43,637 bases of DNA from the NCBI GenBank assembly GCA_027062285.1, contig JAMOTL010000035.1, positions 1 to 43,637 on the forward strand. Reading direction: 5' to 3'. The DNA comes from Nautiliaceae bacterium. GTDB lineage: Bacteria; Campylobacterota; Campylobacteria; Campylobacterales; Nautiliaceae. The notes beneath the pieces are model-generated. The model was not told the origin of the DNA. It saw only the letters and a program-made list of their open reading frames with translations, and searched no databases. The translations under genes were made by a program, and so were the position numbers. Shown here one piece after another: positions 21,376 to 33,969 of the stretch; the stretch's first letter is position 1, and the number at the start of each line of letters is the position of its first letter.

Positions 21376-21651
21376 ATGTTTAGACCTATAGGACTAAGAG
21401 TACTTGTTGAAAGATTAGAAGAAGAAGCTAAAACAGCAAGCGGAATCATTATTCCTGATAATGCTAAAGAAAAACCACTTGAAGGAAAAGTTGTAGCTAT
21501 TTCTAAAGAAGTGGAAGAAGATGAAAACCTTCCTATAAATGAAGGTGATATCGTAGTATTCGCAAAATATGCGGGAACTGATATTACAATTGATGGAAAA
21601 GAATATTTAGTGTTGAATACTGATGATATTCTTGGAAAAATTGAAAAATAA
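21376..21651 (+). CDS. groES: Co-chaperonin GroES
   Basis: The 91-residue protein begins [17 protein letters not shown] and has the mobile loop [20 protein letters not shown] (about residues 15-34), which docks on GroEL, then EGKVVAIS and the conserved [14 protein letters not shown]. It forms the heptameric lid of the chaperonin. GGAGG precedes the ATG; groEL follows after 16 bp. Confidence 0.97.
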   Translation: MFRPIGLRVLVERLEEEAKTASGIIIPDNAKEKPLEGKVVAISKEVEEDENLPINEGDIVVFAKYAGTDITIDGKEYLVLNTDDILGKIEK

Positions 21652-21655
21652 TTAA

Positions 21656-23305
<1,650 letters not shown>

Positions 23306-23420
23306 TTCCCTCTTCCTCTTTTTTTACTTCTTTTTAATCTCTCTGACACTTTATTTTTATGTTTTTTTATTTATTATTTTGTTATAATCATTAATAAATC
23401 AATTCTTAAGAAAGGTGCGT

Positions 23421-24293
23421 ATGAAAATTTCATTGGTTTTAAGCGGAGGTGGGGCTAGAGGATATGCTCATATTGGTGTTATAGAAGAATTAAAATCTTA
23501 TGGTTTTGAAATCGTCAGTATTTCCGGAACGTCTATGGGAGCGGTAATAGGCGGTGTGGAAGCTTGTGGGGCGCTTGACAAGTATAAAGAGTGGGTAATG
23601 AGTTTGGATTTTTTAGATATTTTTAAATTTTATAAACCTCCTTTTAAATTGGACGGAGATAAAATATTCAATAAAGTTAAAGAATTGGCGGGAGAGCATA
23701 AAATTGAAAATCTTCCGATTAAATTCACTGCTGTCGCCACGGATTTAACAAAGAAAAAAGAGATATGGTTTCAAAACGGAGATTTGTGGACAGCGGTGAA
23801 AGCATCGAGTGCTATTCCCGGTTTTTTTGAACCGATAAATATAAACGGTAGAATCTTAGTAGATGGGGGAGTTTTAAATTTAATGCCTGTTGCGCCAGTA
23901 ATGAGCGATATGAGTGATATTATTATAGCTGTTAATTTATATGGAGATAATAGAATACTTGATATTAAACTGCCTAAAGAAATAACGAAAAAACAAAATT
24001 TGTTAGAAGAAGTATGGAAAAAAATTTTCAGTGAAAAAGAAGACGTAGTAACTCAATCGATAAATTTGATGATGGAAACTATTTTTAGATATAGACGTGC
24101 TGAATATACACCTGATATTGAAATTAAAATCCCACAAAATATAGCTATGTGGTACGATTTTCATAAAGCTCCGGAACTTATAGAAATAGGGAGAATTTTA
24201 GCAAGAGAGGCTCTTGAAGACGCACAAAAACAGGGTATAATTACTCTAAAAAAGGAGAAAAATGCAAAAAATATACACAAAAAACGCTCCTGA
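23421..24293 (+). CDS. Patatin-like phospholipase (RssA-like)
   Basis: The 290-residue serine hydrolase begins MKISLVLSGGGARGYAHIGVIE with the oxyanion-hole GGGxRG. The nucleophile elbow is GTSMG (about residues 40-44), and the catalytic Asp is in LVDGG (about 153-157), giving the Ser-Asp dyad of patatins. The likely activity is hydrolysis of membrane phospholipid acyl chains; the exact substrate is unknown. I use the ATG at 23421 (AAAGG upstream) rather than the in-frame GTG six bases earlier. Its end overlaps ridA by 32 bp. Confidence 0.9.
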   Translation: MKISLVLSGGGARGYAHIGVIEELKSYGFEIVSISGTSMGAVIGGVEACGALDKYKEWVMSLDFLDIFKFYKPPFKLDGDKIFNKVKELAGEHKIENLPIKFTAVATDLTKKKEIWFQNGDLWTAVKASSAIPGFFEPININGRILVDGGVLNLMPVAPVMSDMSDIIIAVNLYGDNRILDIKLPKEITKKQNLLEEVWKKIFSEKEDVVTQSINLMMETIFRYRRAEYTPDIEIKIPQNIAMWYDFHKAPELIEIGRILAREALEDAQKQGIITLKKEKNAKNIHKKRS

Positions 24294-24636
24294 AGCGATA
24301 GGACCTTATTCTCAAGCTATCAAAATCGGAAATATGATTTTTACTTCGGGCCAAATTGCCCTTACTCCCGAAGGGGAATTTTTAGATGCCGATGTAAAAA
24401 CCCAGACAAAACAAGTATGTGAAAATATAAAAGCGGTTTTAGAATCTTCGGGGGCTAAAATAGAAAATGTAGTAAAAACTACGATTTTTTTAGATGATAT
24501 TAACAATTTTACGGCTGTTAATGAAGTGTATGGTGAATATTTTGCGCATAAACCGGCAAGGAGTACCGTAGCGGTTAAAGAATTACCTAAAGGAGCTAAG
24601 GTAGAAATCGAGTGTGTGGCAGTTATCGAAGAATAA
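24262..24636 (+). CDS. ridA: RidA family enamine/imine deaminase
   Basis: The 124-residue protein begins MQKIYTKNAPEAIGPYSQAI and shows FTSGQIALTPEGEF, the central KTTIFLDDINNF and the C-terminal RSTVAVKELPKGAKVEIECVAV. That arginine is the one that binds the carboxylate of the 2-aminoacrylate-type substrate. It detoxifies reactive enamines from PLP enzymes. AAAGGAG lies within the upstream gene, so it is translated from the same message. Confidence 0.95.
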   Translation: MQKIYTKNAPEAIGPYSQAIKIGNMIFTSGQIALTPEGEFLDADVKTQTKQVCENIKAVLESSGAKIENVVKTTIFLDDINNFTAVNEVYGEYFAHKPARSTVAVKELPKGAKVEIECVAVIEE

Positions 24637-24721
24637 ACTTAGAGAAAGCTTAATTTAAGTTTAGTTTAAGAATAGTAAAGTAATATTTCACACTAAAAAA
24701 CCAATTTAAAGGGTTATGAGA

Positions 24722-25033
24722 ATGTATGCAATTATAAAACATGGTGGAAAACAATATAAAGTTAATGTTGGGGACGTATTAGACCTTGATAGAATCGAAG
24801 GCGCAGAGCCAAAACAAACTATTGAAATTAGTGACGTTCTTTTAGTATCCGGAGATGAAACTAAAGTAGGTAATCCGACAGTTGACGGAGCTAAAGTAGT
24901 TTTAGAAGTAATCGGAAACTATAGAGGAAAAAAAGTTATTATTTTCAAAAAAAGAAGAAGAAAAGACTCTAAGAAAAAAAGAGGTTTCAGAAGAGACTTC
25001 ACTAAAGTTAGAGTAAAAGAAATCGTAGCTTAA
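24722..25033 (+). CDS. rplU: Ribosomal protein L21
   Basis: The 103-residue protein [18 protein letters not shown]... matches bacterial L21, with [19 protein letters not shown]-like basic C-terminal sequence that binds 23S rRNA. The ATG at 24722 is chosen over 24716 because it fits both the family start (MYA) and the AAAGGG spacing. It leads the rplU-rpmA-obgE cluster. Confidence 0.97.
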   Translation: MYAIIKHGGKQYKVNVGDVLDLDRIEGAEPKQTIEISDVLLVSGDETKVGNPTVDGAKVVLEVIGNYRGKKVIIFKKRRRKDSKKKRGFRRDFTKVRVKEIVA

Positions 25034-25047
25034 TTTAAGGAGTAGAA

Positions 25048-25308
25048 ATGGCACATAAAAAAGGGCAAGGGTCAACTCAAAATAACAGAGACTCAGCTGG
25101 TAGAAGACTCGGCGTTAAAAAATTCGGTGGAGAATTTGTAAAAGCTGGTAATATTATTATCAGACAAAGAGGAACAAAAGTTCATCCTGGAAACAACGTA
25201 GGTATGGGTAAAGACCATACAATTTACGCGTTAATTGACGGATATGTAAAATTCGAAATTAAAGATAAAGATAGAAAAAAAGTTTCAGTTTATCCTACAA
25301 AAGATTAA
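25048..25308 (+). CDS. rpmA: Ribosomal protein L27
   Basis: The 86-residue protein begins [20 protein letters not shown] and continues [14 protein letters not shown], standard L27 sequence. The N-terminal tail reaches the peptidyl transferase centre. It lacks the N-terminal leader seen in Firmicutes. AAGGAG precedes the ATG, 14 bp after rplU. Confidence 0.98.
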   Translation: MAHKKGQGSTQNNRDSAGRRLGVKKFGGEFVKAGNIIIRQRGTKVHPGNNVGMGKDHTIYALIDGYVKFEIKDKDRKKVSVYPTKD

Positions 25309-25416
25309 TTCTTTCCCCCTTCTTTTTATTTTTCACTTTTCAATTTGTTGTTTAAGATTTTTTTAAGTTTTTTGGTAAAATAATAAAAAATTAAAAAAGT
25401 TTATATAGGAGAAGTA

Positions 25417-26502
25417 ATGTTTGTTGATAATATTAAACTTACCGTCAAATCCGGTAAAGGCGGAGCGGGATGTGTAAGTTTTAGACGTGAAAAGTTCGTA
25501 CCAAAAGGTGGACCTGACGGAGGAGACGGCGGAAAAGGAGGAGATGTTATTATTGAATGTGATAATAATACCCATACGCTGTCTCATTTTAAAGGTAAAA
25601 GGTTATTAAAAGCTAAAAACGGTCGTCCGGGAGAGGGCAGAAAAAAACATGGAGCAAACGGAGAAGATTTGATTCTTAAAGTACCTCCAGGAACGTTAAT
25701 AAAAGATGCAAATACCGGAGAAATTTTACTTGATATGAAATATCACGGGCAAAGAGAAGTGTTGCTTGAAGGAGGAAGAGGAGGTCTTGGAAACTGGCAT
25801 TTTAGAGGCAGCAGAAACCAGGTGCCAAGATATGCCCAACCCGGTGAAGAAGGAAAAGAGCTTGAGATTGTAATGGAGCTTAAACTTATTGCTGACGTTG
25901 GTCTTGTTGGGTTTCCAAATGCCGGGAAATCCACTTTAATATCAGCCCTTAGCAACGCAAAACCTGAGATTGCCAATTATGAATTTACAACGCTTACTCC
26001 AAAACTAGGAGTTGTAAAAATAGATGAATACAGAAGCTTTGTAATGGCGGATATTCCGGGAATTATTGAAGGGGCGCATGAAGGAAAGGGGCTCGGTCTT
26101 GAATTTTTAAAACATATCGAAAGAACAAAAATTATTCTTTACGTAATTGATTTAGCATCATTTAGAGATCCTGTTTATCAGTTTAAAACTTTACAAAAAG
26201 AGCTGAAAAATTACAGTGAAAAACTCGCAAGCAGGGATTATGCTATAGCATTAAATAAAGTGGATGCTGTTGATATTTCAAAAGTTGAAGAATTTTTTGA
26301 AAAACTGGGAATAGAAAAAACCGAGCCGAAATATGGTGCCGACCCTGAACTTCCGTGTCATTTTGATGATAAAACGTTTGTACTTCCTATAAGTGCGGCG
26401 GCAAGAATAAATCTTGAGGCTCTAAAATTTGCTTTGGCGGATATGGTAGAAAAAGCTAAAAAAGAAGAAGAAAATGCGGAAAATGAAGAGACTGGTATTT
26501 AA
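25417..26502 (+). CDS. obgE: Obg family GTPase
   Basis: The 361-residue protein has the glycine-rich Obg fold (about residues 1-158; [29 protein letters not shown]). The G domain follows: G1 GFPNAGKST (about 166-174), G3 [12 protein letters not shown] and G4 NKVD. A short acidic C-terminus ([13 protein letters not shown]) replaces the longer extension of some homologues. It takes part in 50S ribosome assembly and stringent control. AGGAGAAG precedes the ATG. Its end overlaps proB by 29 bp. Confidence 0.97.
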   Translation: MFVDNIKLTVKSGKGGAGCVSFRREKFVPKGGPDGGDGGKGGDVIIECDNNTHTLSHFKGKRLLKAKNGRPGEGRKKHGANGEDLILKVPPGTLIKDANTGEILLDMKYHGQREVLLEGGRGGLGNWHFRGSRNQVPRYAQPGEEGKELEIVMELKLIADVGLVGFPNAGKSTLISALSNAKPEIANYEFTTLTPKLGVVKIDEYRSFVMADIPGIIEGAHEGKGLGLEFLKHIERTKIILYVIDLASFRDPVYQFKTLQKELKNYSEKLASRDYAIALNKVDAVDISKVEEFFEKLGIEKTEPKYGADPELPCHFDDKTFVLPISAAARINLEALKFALADMVEKAKKEEENAENEETGI

Positions 26503-27247
26503 AGTAGGTACGGCTACGCTTTATGAAAACGGAAAGCTCTCTCCTAGAATTGACAAGATAGTGGAGTTACTGGCGAAATTGAATAAAGATTATGAAATTA
26601 TGCTGGTAAGCTCGGGTGCAGTAGGAGCCGGATATACGAAATGCCCTCTTGATAAAAACAAGCTCGAAAACAAACAGGCCCTTGCTGCTATCGGTCAGCC
26701 TCTTTTGATGAGAGAATATAAAGAGAGATTTAATAAATATGGAATAACCGTGGCCCAGGTGCTTGTAACGGCTGCTGATTTTGATTCTAGAAAAAGAACC
26801 GAAAACGCTAAAAAAATGATAAACGTTTTACTGGAAAACAAAGTTATTCCCATTATAAACGAAAACGATTCTGTTTCGGTCGAAGAGATACTTTTTGGCG
26901 ACAACGACCAGCTTAGCGCTTATGTTACGTATTATTTCGATGCCGATATGCTTTTTATTATAAGTGATATCGATGCGTTTTACGATGATAATCCTAAAAC
27001 AAATAAAAACGCAAAACCTATTGAGATTGTGGAAAACATAGAAAACGAATGGCTTATTCAGGAATGTAATCCAAACGATGCTTTTGCCACAGGCGGAATT
27101 GTTACCAAACTAAAAGCCGCTAAATTTTTAATGGAAAGAGGCAAGCCTATGTTTTTGACAAGCGGTGAAAATCTTGAAGCGATTGAAGACTTTTTAAAAG
27201 GCAATCAGACAAAAGGAACACTCTTTAGACCTAAGGAGGTCGCATGA
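26474..27247 (+). CDS. proB: Glutamate 5-kinase, short form
   Basis: The 257-residue amino-acid kinase has FKVGTATL near the start, [12 protein letters not shown] (about residues 44-55), [10 protein letters not shown] and [11 protein letters not shown] (about 139-149), and [13 protein letters not shown] near the end. It phosphorylates glutamate, the first step of proline synthesis. It has only the kinase domain; the C-terminal PUA domain of E. coli ProB is absent, as is usual in this phylum. The start could be the ATG at 26474 or at 26483. It overlaps obgE and smpB. Confidence 0.94.
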   Translation: MRKMKRLVFKVGTATLYENGKLSPRIDKIVELLAKLNKDYEIMLVSSGAVGAGYTKCPLDKNKLENKQALAAIGQPLLMREYKERFNKYGITVAQVLVTAADFDSRKRTENAKKMINVLLENKVIPIINENDSVSVEEILFGDNDQLSAYVTYYFDADMLFIISDIDAFYDDNPKTNKNAKPIEIVENIENEWLIQECNPNDAFATGGIVTKLKAAKFLMERGKPMFLTSGENLEAIEDFLKGNQTKGTLFRPKEVA

Positions 27248-27699
27248 AAGTAGTCGCTACAAACAGAAAAGCTTATCATGATTATGATATTTTTGATAAG
27301 TATGAAGCTGGAATTGAGCTTAAAGGAAGCGAAGTAAAAGCCCTTAGAGCCGGCAGGGCCAACCTTAAAGACAGTTTTGTTAAAATAAAAGACGGGGAAG
27401 CCTGGTGGGTTCAGGGGCATATAAGTAATCTTGATACGACATACAATGCATTTAAACATGATGAGAAAAGACCTAGAAAACTGCTTTTACATAAAGACGA
27501 AATAGCAAAACTTGCCGGATATACCAGTGAGAGAGGATATACTCTAGTACCTACAAAAATTTATTTTAACAACAAAAATAAAGCAAAACTTGAAATTGCC
27601 GTGGCAAAAGGTAGAAAATTACATGATAAAAGACGTGTTATGAAAGAAAAAGAATTAAAAAAAGAAGCGGCAGCCGCTATGAAGAGGTATGGTTTTTAA
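27244..27699 (+). CDS. smpB: tmRNA-binding protein SmpB
   Basis: The 151-residue protein shows [38 protein letters not shown] and the basic tail [16 protein letters not shown], all typical. It delivers tmRNA to stalled ribosomes for trans-translation. AAGGAGG lies upstream and the start overlaps proB by 4 bp. The tmRNA gene itself is not in this window as far as I can see. Confidence 0.97.
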   Translation: MKVVATNRKAYHDYDIFDKYEAGIELKGSEVKALRAGRANLKDSFVKIKDGEAWWVQGHISNLDTTYNAFKHDEKRPRKLLLHKDEIAKLAGYTSERGYTLVPTKIYFNNKNKAKLEIAVAKGRKLHDKRRVMKEKELKKEAAAAMKRYGF

Positions 27700-28144
27700 G
27701 TTCTTTTAAATCTTCTAAAACTTTAGCCGCATGGCCTTTTGCTTTTACTTTTTTATATTCTTTTACAATATTTCCATCAGGGTCTATAATAAAAGTTGAA
27801 CGGATTACCCCTTCGTATTCTTTACCATACATTTTTTTCTTACCCCATGCGCCGTAGGCTTTTAAAACTTCTTTATTTTCATCACTGAGTAGGGTGATTT
27901 TAAGTCCGTGTTTTTCTATAAAATTACAGTGTTTTTTGGGACTATCAGGACTTACTCCAATCACTATAGCACCAAGGTTTTCAAATTCATCCAAAAGTTC
28001 ACTGAATTCTTTTGCTTCTGTTGTACATCCGGGGGTATTGTCTTTTGGGTAAAAATATAGCACTATCCATTTTCCTTTCAGGTCTCTGAGACATATCTCA
28101 ACCCTGTCTTGATTTGGAAGGCAAAAATCAGGTGCTTTTTTCAA
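27677..28144 (-). CDS. bcp: Bcp/PrxQ-type peroxiredoxin
   Basis: The 155-residue thioredoxin-fold peroxidase contains [20 protein letters not shown], with the peroxidatic cysteine at residue 40. The resolving cysteine usual five residues later is a lysine here, so the enzyme is either 1-Cys or uses C73 ([11 protein letters not shown]), as PrxQ variants with the resolving residue in helix 3 do. It reduces peroxides with thioredoxin. The start is TTG at 28144 with GGAG six bases before. It converges with smpB with a 23-bp overlap. Confidence 0.93.
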   Translation of the reverse strand: MKKAPDFCLPNQDRVEICLRDLKGKWIVLYFYPKDNTPGCTTEAKEFSELLDEFENLGAIVIGVSPDSPKKHCNFIEKHGLKITLLSDENKEVLKAYGAWGKKKMYGKEYEGVIRSTFIIDPDGNIVKEYKKVKAKGHAAKVLEDLKELKNHTSS

Positions 28145-28162
28145 AATTCACTCCTTTTTTTC

Positions 28163-28189
28163 TAAATTATAACAAAAATATGCCGATAT
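28163..28189 (+). promoter_or_regulatory. Sigma-28 (FliA) promoter of the chemoreceptor gene
   Basis: TAAA (28163-28166), exactly 15 bases, then GCCGATAT (28182-28189) match the flagellar sigma-28 consensus TAAA-N15-GCCGATAA at all but the last base. The box ends 34 bp before the chemoreceptor start, placing the gene in the motility regulon. Confidence 0.85.
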
Positions 28190-28223
28190 CACTTAAAATG
28201 ACCTGAGTTTAGAAGGAGCGTCA

Positions 28224-30218
28224 ATGGGTAAAATGATGAATCTCATCAACAAAATTTCTTTAAGAACTAAAGTGTTGATGATTGTATTAATGTCGATAAT
28301 TATGGTTACTTATTTTACAGGGAAAGAACTCATTAAGCATTATGAGTTCGTTGATCAAAAAGAAAAGCTTACCGAATTGATTACACTTAGCGAATCATTA
28401 AGCCGTTTAATTCACGAAACGCAAAAAGAAAGAGGAGCGAGTGCCGGATATCTTGGAAGTCACGGTAAAAAGTTTAAAGAAATACTTCCGAAACAAAGAA
28501 AACTTACCGATAAAAGAATTCAGGAATATAAACAGGTAGTAGCGAAGATTGATTTTAAACAATTTCCGTCTGAATTTAAAACAGAGATTGATAAATTAAA
28601 TCAATATCTGGCTGAGCTTCCTCAAATAAGAAAGAAAGTAGATAATTTTCAAATTTCAGTACAAGATGAGGTTAAATGGTATTCAAATATGAATGCTCAA
28701 ATTCTTAAAATTATCGGGATGAGTGCAACTTATGCTCCTAATGAAAAAATTGCTATGGATTTGGCTGCTTACACTTCGTTTTTGAAAGCAAAAGAGCGTG
28801 CGGGTATAGAAAGAGCGGTGCTAAGTGCTACATTTGGGGCGAATAAGTTTTTACCGGGAATGTATACCAAGTTTGTTACTCTCGTAGCAAAACAAGAAGC
28901 TTATATTGACGATTTTTTAACATTTGCTAATAAAGAAATGAAAGAGATGTATAAAAAGGCGATAAGTAATCCGGCGTTTAAAGAAGTTCAAAAAATGAGA
29001 GATATAGCTATGATGATGCATAAAGAAGGTAACTTTAACGTGGATCCTGAGTATTGGTTTAAAACGATTACCAAAAAAATTAATGTTTTAAAACAGATAG
29101 ATGACAAAATTGCTGAAATTATTAAATCTGATTTGGCAAAAATAAAAGATACGGCAATTAGGGATGTTATAATAGGAACAGCATTAATTATCATTATTAT
29201 TTTATTCTCTTATATGATTGTAAAATCATTCAGTGTTCAAATAGGAAGTCTTAAAAATCTGATTTTAATGATGGCAAAAAATAAAGATTTATCAATTGAT
29301 GTAAAAATTTATGAAGATGACGAATTTGGTGAAATCAGAAAAGCCATAAGAGAATTTTTAAGCTCATTACAAGAAGTTATGCTAAGTGCTCACAGAAGTT
29401 CAGTTGAAAATAAACAGGTAACTTCTACTCTTAAAAATTCTTTTGAAAAAATTACTGATAATATTCAAAAAGAAGCTGATATTGTGATTGAGGCTTCCGA
29501 AAAAGCTGATGATATTAAAGAAAAACTGACAAATGAAGCGCAAACATCAAAAGCTGTAAAAGAGAATATTTTACAGGCAAACGATTCGCTAAAAGCTGCT
29601 ATAGAAATTATTGAAGAAACATTGAGAAACATTGAACAAAACGCCCAAAACGAAAACGAGCTTGCTTTAAAATTACAACAACTCTCACAAGATGCCGAGC
29701 AGGTTAAAAACGTATTAACAGTTATTCGTGAAATCGCCGATCAGACAAATCTTTTAGCTTTAAATGCCGCTATTGAAGCGGCAAGGGCCGGAGAGCATGG
29801 AAGAGGATTTGCGGTAGTGGCCGATGAGGTTAGAAAACTGGCCGAAAGAACTCAAAAATCTCTTGGTGAAATTGACGCTACGATAAATGTTATTGTTCAG
29901 GCTATAAACGCTACAAGCGATGATATGAATAAAAATGTGGAGAGTGTAAATAAAGTTACAGAAAATACAAGCGAAGTTCAAAACAGAATCCAAAATGTGT
30001 CTGATAAAATGGATAATTTGGTTCAAAAAGTGGAAGTTAATGTTGAAGAAATTGAAAAAATAGTAAAAATTATGCAAGAGTTTATAACTGAGATGAAAAA
30101 AATCGAAGAGTTATCTGAAGTTAATAAAGAGAGCGTTATTAAAAATCAGTCTTATATAGACAGAATAGCAAAACTTGCAGAGGAACTTCTAAAAGAGATT
30201 TCTCAGTTTAAAATCTGA
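28224..30218 (+). CDS. Methyl-accepting chemotaxis protein with NIT sensor domain
   Basis: The 664-residue receptor has a first membrane span at about residues 15-33, then a periplasmic helical NIT-type domain (about 40-310) with the signature [18 protein letters not shown], and a second span at about 314-336. A HAMP-like region follows (about 337-392), then the cytoplasmic signalling domain with hairpin tip [20 protein letters not shown] and [28 protein letters not shown] domains are linked to nitrate/nitrite sensing, which fits its position beside amt-glnK. AAGGAG precedes the ATG and a sigma-28 promoter lies upstream. The ligand is inferred. Confidence 0.93.
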   Translation: MGKMMNLINKISLRTKVLMIVLMSIIMVTYFTGKELIKHYEFVDQKEKLTELITLSESLSRLIHETQKERGASAGYLGSHGKKFKEILPKQRKLTDKRIQEYKQVVAKIDFKQFPSEFKTEIDKLNQYLAELPQIRKKVDNFQISVQDEVKWYSNMNAQILKIIGMSATYAPNEKIAMDLAAYTSFLKAKERAGIERAVLSATFGANKFLPGMYTKFVTLVAKQEAYIDDFLTFANKEMKEMYKKAISNPAFKEVQKMRDIAMMMHKEGNFNVDPEYWFKTITKKINVLKQIDDKIAEIIKSDLAKIKDTAIRDVIIGTALIIIIILFSYMIVKSFSVQIGSLKNLILMMAKNKDLSIDVKIYEDDEFGEIRKAIREFLSSLQEVMLSAHRSSVENKQVTSTLKNSFEKITDNIQKEADIVIEASEKADDIKEKLTNEAQTSKAVKENILQANDSLKAAIEIIEETLRNIEQNAQNENELALKLQQLSQDAEQVKNVLTVIREIADQTNLLALNAAIEAARAGEHGRGFAVVADEVRKLAERTQKSLGEIDATINVIVQAINATSDDMNKNVESVNKVTENTSEVQNRIQNVSDKMDNLVQKVEVNVEEIEKIVKIMQEFITEMKKIEELSEVNKESVIKNQSYIDRIAKLAEELLKEISQFKI

Positions 30219-30239
30219 GAATCTCTTTTTGATTCTCAG
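30215..30239. terminator. Bidirectional terminator between the chemoreceptor and amt genes
   Basis: CTGAGAATC (30215-30223) and GATTCTCAG (30231-30239) form a perfect 9-bp stem with a TCTTTTT loop, exactly in the gap between convergent stop codons. Confidence 0.85.
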
Positions 30240-31415
30240 TTAAATCGTTCTTTTAAACTCAGGATATGCTTCCATACCGCATTCATTAACATCAAGACCT
30301 TCTATTTCTTCATCTTCTTTTATTCTAAAAGGTATAATTTTATTGATAAAATAAATTAAAATATATGATATGGTAAAGGTAAAAACTCCGACAATTACCA
30401 TTCCTTTTATTTGAGCTATTAAACTGACGTTTTCTGCGAATATACCTGCGGCGATTGTTCCCCAAATTCCGTTTATAAGATGAACCGATAAAGCCCCTAC
30501 AGGGTCGTCGATTTTAAGTTTGTCAAAAAAAGGTACGCCGAAAAAGACTAAAATTCCACCCACGATACCGATTAGAAGTGCTTCATACGGAGTTACGACA
30601 TCCGCTCCGGCGGTAATGGCTACAAGACCTCCGAGAGAACCGTTTAAAATCATCGTAATATCGAATTTTTTATATTTTAAATAATTTAAAACCGCTACTA
30701 TAAAGCCACCGGCGAGTCCGGCATTATTAGTATTTAAAATTACAAGCGATACAGTTTCGGCTGCTTTTTTACTTGAAATACTACCGACGCTTCCGCCGTT
30801 AAAACCGAACCATCCTATCCATAAAAGAAACGCTCCAAGCATTACAAGAGGTATATTACTGGCGGGAATTACTTTAATTCGGCCTTTTTTTAGATATCTG
30901 CCTTTTCTAGGTCCTATAATTAAAGAAGCGGCAAGCAGTGCCCATCCTCCAGTGGAATGGATAACCGTTGATCCGGCTAAATCATGTAAATTTGAAATAT
31001 CAAATAATGTATTCTGAAAAATATTATATCCCCATGTCCAATTAACAACCAAAGGATAAATCAATCCTGCCATAATGATTGAAAAAATACCAAGAGGGAT
31101 GATTTTTAATCTTTCACTTACTCCTCCGCTTACTATATTTACAGTTTTTCCTACAAAGGCCATTTGAAATAAAAAAGCGGCATATTTGCTTATACTGCTG
31201 TCGTTCCATTCTCCAAAAGCGATATTATATCCCCACAAAAAGAAAATCAAACTTGCCGTTATATAGATAATAGTGTTAATAGTGAGTACGGTGGTTACGT
31301 TTTTTGTTCTGACAAGTCCGGCTTCAAGCATTGCAAAGCCAGGTACCATCAATATAATTAATACAAATGCTACAATAATAAAAAAAGTATCAATAATCCA
31401 AGCAAAATCCATCAT
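30240..31415 (-). CDS. amt: Ammonium transporter
   Basis: The 391-residue Amt/Mep/Rh-family protein has 11 spans. Family landmarks are the opening MVPGFAMLEAGLVRTKNV, DLAGSTVIHSTGGWALLAA with the first pore histidine (about residue 148), LLWIGWFGFNGGS, and the second pore region LSVHLINGIWGTIAAGIF. It conducts ammonium into the cell and is normally blocked by the adjacent PII protein when nitrogen is plentiful. It lies 14 bp after glnK in one operon. Confidence 0.97.
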   Translation of the reverse strand: MMDFAWIIDTFFIIVAFVLIILMVPGFAMLEAGLVRTKNVTTVLTINTIIYITASLIFFLWGYNIAFGEWNDSSISKYAAFLFQMAFVGKTVNIVSGGVSERLKIIPLGIFSIIMAGLIYPLVVNWTWGYNIFQNTLFDISNLHDLAGSTVIHSTGGWALLAASLIIGPRKGRYLKKGRIKVIPASNIPLVMLGAFLLWIGWFGFNGGSVGSISSKKAAETVSLVILNTNNAGLAGGFIVAVLNYLKYKKFDITMILNGSLGGLVAITAGADVVTPYEALLIGIVGGILVFFGVPFFDKLKIDDPVGALSVHLINGIWGTIAAGIFAENVSLIAQIKGMVIVGVFTFTISYILIYFINKIIPFRIKEDEEIEGLDVNECGMEAYPEFKRTI

Positions 31416-31429
31416 TAGTATTCCTTTGA

Positions 31430-31777
<348 letters not shown>

Positions 31778-31870
31778 TTAAATTAAATTATTGTAATAAT
31801 ACATAGAATTTTAAGAAAGATTGAGAATTGATTTGATTAATTTTTATACAAAAGAGAAAAAGAGGAAAGT

Positions 31871-32395
31871 TTACCAGATTCCTAATTCTTTACAGACTTT
31901 AGAATCTATTTTAGTAGTTATATCGTATGATTTTTTAATTTTAGGGTCTTTGATTTTATAGTTATAAACTATTTTTCCATTATTTTCTAAAAATATAATA
32001 ATATTTGGGTTTGTACATAATTTTGCGGCCTGATTTTGGGTTAGAAGTCTTACAAATACTTTTTTAAATGCTTCGTTGTTTTTATTCATGGCATCCGCAA
32101 AATTTTGTGAAACATTTGAAATAGTTCCGTTATATACCAATACTCTTTTATTTTTATCATATTCCGCTTTTTGAAGAGTTGTGGTTTTATCTACTTTTTT
32201 CGGTAGTTTTTTATTTAATTCTTGTACGGCAACTACCAAAGCTTCATTTAAATCTTCCCACTTTACATTTTGTTGGTGTGCTATTTGTTTTGCTTTTAAG
32301 TATTGTTCATGCAAAGGATTTTGCTGGTTTGTTTGTGAAAAGGCAATTGACGTCAAGGCTACACATGAGAGTAAAAATTTGACAAAAAATTTCAT
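31871..32395 (-). CDS. Secreted hypothetical protein
   Basis: The 174-residue protein has a clear signal peptide, MKFFVKFLLSCVALTSIAFS, cut before QTNQQNP. The mature part is basic and lysine/asparagine-rich; two cysteines (in KLCTNPNI and KVCKELGIW) could form one disulphide linking the end to the FLENNGKIVYNYKIKD core. The pattern suggests a small alpha/beta periplasmic domain. I do not recognise a family. I chose the ATG at 32395, preceded by AAAAAAGG; the frame is open to 32425 without a signal. Monocistronic. Confidence 0.7.
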   Translation of the reverse strand: MKFFVKFLLSCVALTSIAFSQTNQQNPLHEQYLKAKQIAHQQNVKWEDLNEALVVAVQELNKKLPKKVDKTTTLQKAEYDKNKRVLVYNGTISNVSQNFADAMNKNNEAFKKVFVRLLTQNQAAKLCTNPNIIIFLENNGKIVYNYKIKDPKIKKSYDITTKIDSKVCKELGIW

Positions 32396-32465
32396 TTTAT
32401 ATCCTTTTTTCAAATTATAACACATAAAACAAGTAATAAAAGTTTATAAAAAATTAAAAGAAAAA

Positions 32466-33635
32466 TTATAGGATTTTGATTTTTCCTATAAGCTCTTTTG
32501 CTTTTTTTAAGGCTTCTTTTGAAGTTTTATCACTTACCAAAAGAACACCCATTCTGCGTCCCGGATGAGCTTCGGGTTTTCCGAATACTATAAAGCGGCT
32601 TTTATCACTGAATACTTCAGGGTCGATTTCGAATGTAGGAATATAAGAATCTCTGTCTGCTTTAAACGCAGCAGAGGCTCCCGGAGTTAAAAATTCAAAT
32701 CCAAGAGGCAGGTTAAGCACAGCTCTTATATGAAGAGCAAATTCGCTTTGGCTTTGAGTGATTAATGTCACAAGTCCTGTATCGTGAGGACGTGGGCTGA
32801 CTTCACTGAAATAAACTTCGTCACCTTTTACAAATAATTCGACTCCGAAAATTCCTCTGCCTCCAAGTCCTTCTACGATTTTGCGCGCAATTTCCTGAGC
32901 TTTTTTTAATGCCGTTTCGCTCATTTCCATCTCTTGCCATGAGAAGATATAATCTCCTCCGCTTTGAATATGTCCTATCGGCGGACAAAATACTATTTCT
33001 TGATCGTTTTTGGCGGTTAAAAGCGTAATTTCATAATCAAAATCTATAAATTCTTCTACGATAAGTTCCTCCGCGCTTCCTCTGGCATCCGCTTTTGCAA
33101 ATTCCCAGGCGGTAATTACTTCTTCAGGGCTTTTTACGATACTTTGTCCGTGTCCTGATGAGCTCATAATAGGTTTAACAACTACCGGATATCCGAGTTT
33201 ATCACATGCTTCTTTTAAGTCTTCATATGTTGATACGAATTCGTATTTTGAAGTTTTAAGTCCAAGTGTCTCAGCTGCAAATACACGAATATTTTTTCTG
33301 TTCATTGTCTTATTGACAGCCTCTGCGTTTGGAATGACATTGATTCCTTCTTTTTCAGCCTCAAAAAGAGCTTCTATGTTTATAGCTTCTATTTCAGGCA
33401 GTACGAAATCAGGTTTTTCTCTTCTTATAACATCAAGTACTTGGTCTTTATTTTTCATATTAATTACATATGATTTTTGAGCTACGAGCATAGCAGGAGC
33501 ATTTGGGTATCTGTCAACGGCAATTACTTCACATCCAAGGCGGTTTGCTTCAATCGCCACTTCTTTTCCCAGTTCTCCACTTCCAAGCAGCATGATTTTA
33601 ATTGAGTTTGATTTTAAAGGGGTGGATAGTTTCAT
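32466..33635 (-). CDS. purT: Formate-dependent GAR transformylase 2
   Basis: The 389-residue ATP-grasp enzyme begins [10 protein letters not shown] and shows [21 protein letters not shown] (about residues 13-33), [16 protein letters not shown] (ATP-grasp loop, about 148-163) and [17 protein letters not shown], specific to PurT. It uses formate and ATP to formylate GAR in purine synthesis, sparing folate; this suits an organism with formate available. I use the third codon as start because AAGG then has correct spacing. Monocistronic. Confidence 0.96.
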   Translation of the reverse strand: MKLSTPLKSNSIKIMLLGSGELGKEVAIEANRLGCEVIAVDRYPNAPAMLVAQKSYVINMKNKDQVLDVIRREKPDFVLPEIEAINIEALFEAEKEGINVIPNAEAVNKTMNRKNIRVFAAETLGLKTSKYEFVSTYEDLKEACDKLGYPVVVKPIMSSSGHGQSIVKSPEEVITAWEFAKADARGSAEELIVEEFIDFDYEITLLTAKNDQEIVFCPPIGHIQSGGDYIFSWQEMEMSETALKKAQEIARKIVEGLGGRGIFGVELFVKGDEVYFSEVSPRPHDTGLVTLITQSQSEFALHIRAVLNLPLGFEFLTPGASAAFKADRDSYIPTFEIDPEVFSDKSRFIVFGKPEAHPGRRMGVLLVSDKTSKEALKKAKELIGKIKIL

Positions 33636-33667
33636 AATCATCCTTTTTTTAGATGATTATAACATTT

Positions 33668-33708
33668 TTGATATTTATCAAGAAATAAAAATTCGAGTAT
33701 TGATATCA
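33668..33708. promoter_or_regulatory. Dyads upstream of feoAB, possible Fur site
   Basis: TTGATA-TT-TATCAA (33668-33681) and the palindrome TGATATCA (33701-33708) lie between purT and feoA. AT-rich dyads there are expected for iron control by Fur, but the match to the Fur consensus is weak. Confidence 0.35.
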
Positions 33709-33735
33709 TACTGTAAAAATTTTTAAGGAGAAGGT

Positions 33736-33960
33736 ATGAGACTTAATGAATTAAACATAGGGGAAAGTGGAATTATTAAAAAAATTCACGCAAAAGAGCC
33801 TTTAAAATCAAAGCTTCTTTCAATGGGTATAACAAGAGGGGAGAAAGTAAAGGTTTTAAAACATACTCTGGCAAAAAATACGTTTGATATAGAAGTGGGT
33901 AATTCAAGCATTGCTCTAAGAGAAGAAGAAGCAGAGCAAATCGAAGTAGAAAAAATATAA
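33736..33960 (+). CDS. feoA: Ferrous iron transport protein A
   Basis: The 74-residue SH3-like protein MRLNELNIGESGIIKKI... has LLSMGITRGEKVKVLKHTLAKNTFDIEVGN and ends ALREEEAEQIEV, all typical FeoA. It is the cytoplasmic partner of FeoB. AAGGAGAAGG precedes the ATG and feoB follows almost directly. Confidence 0.94.
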   Translation: MRLNELNIGESGIIKKIHAKEPLKSKLLSMGITRGEKVKVLKHTLAKNTFDIEVGNSSIALREEEAEQIEVEKI

Positions 33961-33969
33961 GGAGAAATG

